The notes beneath the pieces were generated by a model that had not been told where the DNA came from, did no database searches, and saw only the letters and a program-made list of their open reading frames with translations. Below, piece after piece: positions 61,793 through 64,000 of a stretch of 64,000 nucleotides of DNA. This stretch comes from Schizochytrium sp. TIO01 (Eukaryota; Sar; Bigyra; Thraustochytrida; Thraustochytriidae), in the NCBI GenBank assembly GCA_004764695.1, contig SMSO01000032.1:6344668-6408667 (forward strand), given 5' to 3'. The position numbers and the translations under genes are program-made. How positions within the stretch are numbered: the first letter of the stretch is position 1; each line of letters begins with the position of its first letter.

Positions 61793-62971
61793 ATGAGAGA
61801 CAGCGTGTGCTGGGTCTGTGCGATCGACCTAGCAGGTAGAACTGAGCTTGTTGAGCACGAAGGACAGAGAGAACACTTGGAGATATTGTATAAACAGGCA
61901 CTTGGAGAAGATGACGATGCTGATGGAAGGCGGAGGACACGCCGTCGCAACAAACTTCTTCGGCTTTGCCTTGGGGATGCTCACCGCGATGAACTTATGC
62001 GAGAACGCATAGGACCCCTCTGGACTATTGAGCAACTGACAGAGAACCAAGAAAACACTGAGGAGACGCAGCAGCTGGACGAAAAGCGCACCATTGACCG
62101 TCCTAGTTCTTCTCGATCACCATCTCCGCAAGATAGAATTGAAACTCTTCATGCATCTCGTATCGTGGGCAGCCAGAATCAGACTGACATGAGTATTGAG
62201 GCCTATGAAAATGATGCATTAAAGCTTTATTTTTGTTCGTGCATTTTAGGATGGCGTGTGGGCAAATGTGAACATAAATGCCATGAGAGGAGCCAACTTG
62301 ACGCAGCTTCCTTACGGCGACAAGTGTTTAAAGATCTTTTCACAACTCATGCTATTGAAGAGGAAGTAATAGAACGAAAACGATCTTTGCAGCGTGGTCT
62401 AAGTGCAATAAACCTTACAGATCTCGAGTACGATGCTCGATCCGAAGCCCAAGAAAATATTGCGGCCATGAAGAAGTCCTCTCTTTTGAAAATGCTGCAA
62501 AGGCGGATCAAGCACACAATCAAAACCCGTTTCTCTATGAACGACGAAGCAAGACGTTCACGCAGCCCTCTTGTCAATAGCTCTGTAAGATATAAGAGCT
62601 TTCATAAAGTACACGTCTTAGGTCACGAGATGCAACACCCTAAGTTGCTAATTGAGCAATACTCACCGACTTTGCCTGCACCTGCTAGTGAGGCTATTGC
62701 AAATGTGCAGCTTCAAGTGCGTCGCAAAACCGCACGTTTTCTTCCAGGTATTGAGAGCGACGAAACAATAATGGAAAGTAGTCCACTTCGTCCAAGTCAT
62801 GATAGACGGCCTGTGTTTACGCGTGGAGACATCATGGAGCAACGCTTTGATGCTATGCGTGCAAAATGGCAACAAAAGATTCAAGAAACCCTTGACAAAA
62901 ATCCCCGAGGGGCTTCTATTGCTAATTCGCTTTCATTCAAGATGAAGAAGAAACCCTCAGTCTCTTCATAA
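61793..62971 (+). CDS. U1/matrin-type zinc-finger protein, unknown function
   Basis: From the first ATG (61793) the protein is 392 residues. The frame extends 26 codons upstream only to a TTG preceded directly by a stop. Near the start CWVC (6-9), then H22 and H28, give C-x2-C-x12-H-x5-H, the spacing of U1-like/matrin C2H2 fingers that bind RNA or RNPs. A second Cys/His cluster lies at about 165-185 (CSCILGWRVGKCEHKCHE) and may bind another metal. The rest is charged and largely helical, with an SSSRSPSP segment near 105 and short basic ends. No further domain is recognised, so the link to splicing is only a possibility from the finger type. The gene stands alone next to the repeat island. 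Confidence 0.7.
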   Translation: MRDSVCWVCAIDLAGRTELVEHEGQREHLEILYKQALGEDDDADGRRRTRRRNKLLRLCLGDAHRDELMRERIGPLWTIEQLTENQENTEETQQLDEKRTIDRPSSSRSPSPQDRIETLHASRIVGSQNQTDMSIEAYENDALKLYFCSCILGWRVGKCEHKCHERSQLDAASLRRQVFKDLFTTHAIEEEVIERKRSLQRGLSAINLTDLEYDARSEAQENIAAMKKSSLLKMLQRRIKHTIKTRFSMNDEARRSRSPLVNSSVRYKSFHKVHVLGHEMQHPKLLIEQYSPTLPAPASEAIANVQLQVRRKTARFLPGIESDETIMESSPLRPSHDRRPVFTRGDIMEQRFDAMRAKWQQKIQETLDKNPRGASIANSLSFKMKKKPSVSS

Positions 62972-63009
62972 AGGATATAAAACATGCAGCCTATCGATGA
63001 ATATTATTT

Positions 63010-63046
<37 letters not shown>

Positions 63047-64000
63047 GAATAAAAAGAAAGTTTTTTTGTTTTGTTTTTTCAAGAACGAAGAACTGGTTGG
63101 ATCTACCACTCTTTCTCGACCAATCTCGTCTTTCCATGTTTATATATATAACCAGCATCACTGATCGTCTATGAAATCTGAAGAGGTGATTAAACTTTCT
63201 TCTTCCTTATTTTTTCCCTCTGTAATTTCGAATCTAAAAGCTTTGGAAGGAAAGAAAGAAATCCCGCAATTTCTTCTTCCATGCATTATAGTAGTAGGTA
63301 GCTAGGTAGATAGATAGGACTATCTTTTGAGGGGCGCGAGAGAGAAAGACCATGAGAACCACCATTTTCCGATCTCAAGTTGGATTTCTCTTGCTCCTTC
63401 AGAGACTACAAACTCTCCCCACACTACGAACGCCACCATGCTCACATTAATCGTTCTCAACCCAAACGAAGGTAACCTTCCTTCCTGGTCTGGCTCAGAT
63501 CTACTCCGATCTTTCTGCTTGCCTGAAATACCTGTGGCTTCACGGTCTTCATATAAATTGGCTGTATTATTCTGGGCTCTCTTTACTTCTTCAAAGTAGT
63601 AGTAGCTAGTTATTGTCTCTCTAGGTGCCTAAGTCCTACTCTCAGCAGGTCGCGTCTCACTCTGTCTTCTATTTGCCATCAAAACTCCATCCGTTTGCCA
63701 TCTAAAGTCGGCGGAAGTTCTACCTGCTGAGACCTTTTTCAGTGCTTGCATTACTCAAAACAACGATGAACCTCGATAGATAAATAAGCTTTGCTGCAAT
63801 GACTTCAAGGGCGTCCTCTCCAGAATTCGGCTGACAACAACCAAAAGAGACCTCCATACCAGGGTCGCTGTGCTCTTAACGCAATGTTGGGGCTCAGTAC
63901 ATTCGCTGGATGCAATCTGGAAGCGGAATGTCCACAGATCTTAGTGATAACATCGAGAACTGCAAATAACGAAGACCGCGAACTAAAAGAGGAGAGGCCA
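62972..64000. other. Right-edge intergenic region
   Basis: It contains a 29-base poly-T run (63015-63043) just after the zinc-finger gene, which on the minus strand would be poly-A. A TAGGTAGCTAGGTAGATAGATAGG element is at about 63295-63318. An ATG in a strong context (GCCACCATG, 63438-63440) starts a 53-codon frame to 63599. A GTAACC donor-like site lies 11-12 codons in, so this could be a first exon of a gene continuing past the window. Nothing else is seen. Confidence 0.4.
63015..63043. repeat. Poly-T tract
   Basis: 29 T in a row, 44 bases after the stop of the zinc-finger gene. It is probably in its 3' UTR or just beyond; exact length is unreliable. Confidence 0.9.

Overview
This is a eukaryotic nuclear window, almost certainly from a unicellular protist. 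Most genes are single long open frames; only one intron is clear (20451-20650). The proteins are eukaryote-only: a CCT chaperonin subunit, vigilin, a TRF4-like nucleotidyltransferase, a DHHC acyltransferase, a calcium-dependent protein kinase, an outer-dynein-arm docking-type coiled coil and a kelch protein. Intron scarcity, a CDPK, a flagellar docking protein (hence a swimming stage) and moderate GC fit a labyrinthulomycete such as a thraustochytrid (Aurantiochytrium-like). That placement is an inference from gene content, not a database result. No plastid, viral, bacterial or CRISPR features were seen.

Layout. 0-13.2 kb: a weak ORF at the left edge, then a GT69/CAP59-type membrane glycosyltransferase (+), a DHHC palmitoyltransferase (-), an ATG17-like autophagy scaffold (-), an L-type lectin-domain protein (-) and CCT7 (-). 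13.2-20.4 kb: a 7.1-kb stretch with no convincing gene. 20.4-23.7 kb: a two-exon EF-hand protein resembling calcium-regulated actin-bundling p34 (+), and COQ2 (-). 23.7-26.4 kb: another gene-poor gap. 26.4-37.1 kb: two large convergent RNA-related genes, a many-KH-domain vigilin (+) and a 2038-residue protein joining three TRAF-like zinc fingers to a TRF4-type nucleotidyltransferase (-). 39.2-51.5 kb is gene-dense: a disordered, probably nuclear protein (+), an LRR protein (-), a tiny possibly GON7-like protein (+), an outer-dynein-arm docking-like coiled coil (-), a BTB/BACK/kelch protein (-) and a CDPK (-). 51.5-61.8 kb: about 10 kb packed with microsatellites and minisatellites, including a perfect 12-bp tandem array at 59646-59748, with no believable gene. 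61.8-63.0 kb: an unrecognised protein with an N-terminal U1/matrin-like zinc finger (+).

The genes are ordinary housekeeping and cell-biology functions and do not form an operon-like system. Themes that recur are post-transcriptional RNA control (vigilin plus TRF4-like, 347 bp apart tail to tail), calcium signalling (CDPK, EF-hand bundler), and membrane/secretory biology (GT69, lectin, DHHC). The most unusual items are the zinc-finger/TRF4 fusion, the ATG17-like protein, the possible GON7-like protein, the microsatellite island, and a short TAGGTAGG/CCTACCTA-type motif scattered through the intergenic DNA.

Several long frames open with GTG or TTG; for those the first in-frame ATG has been used as the start.
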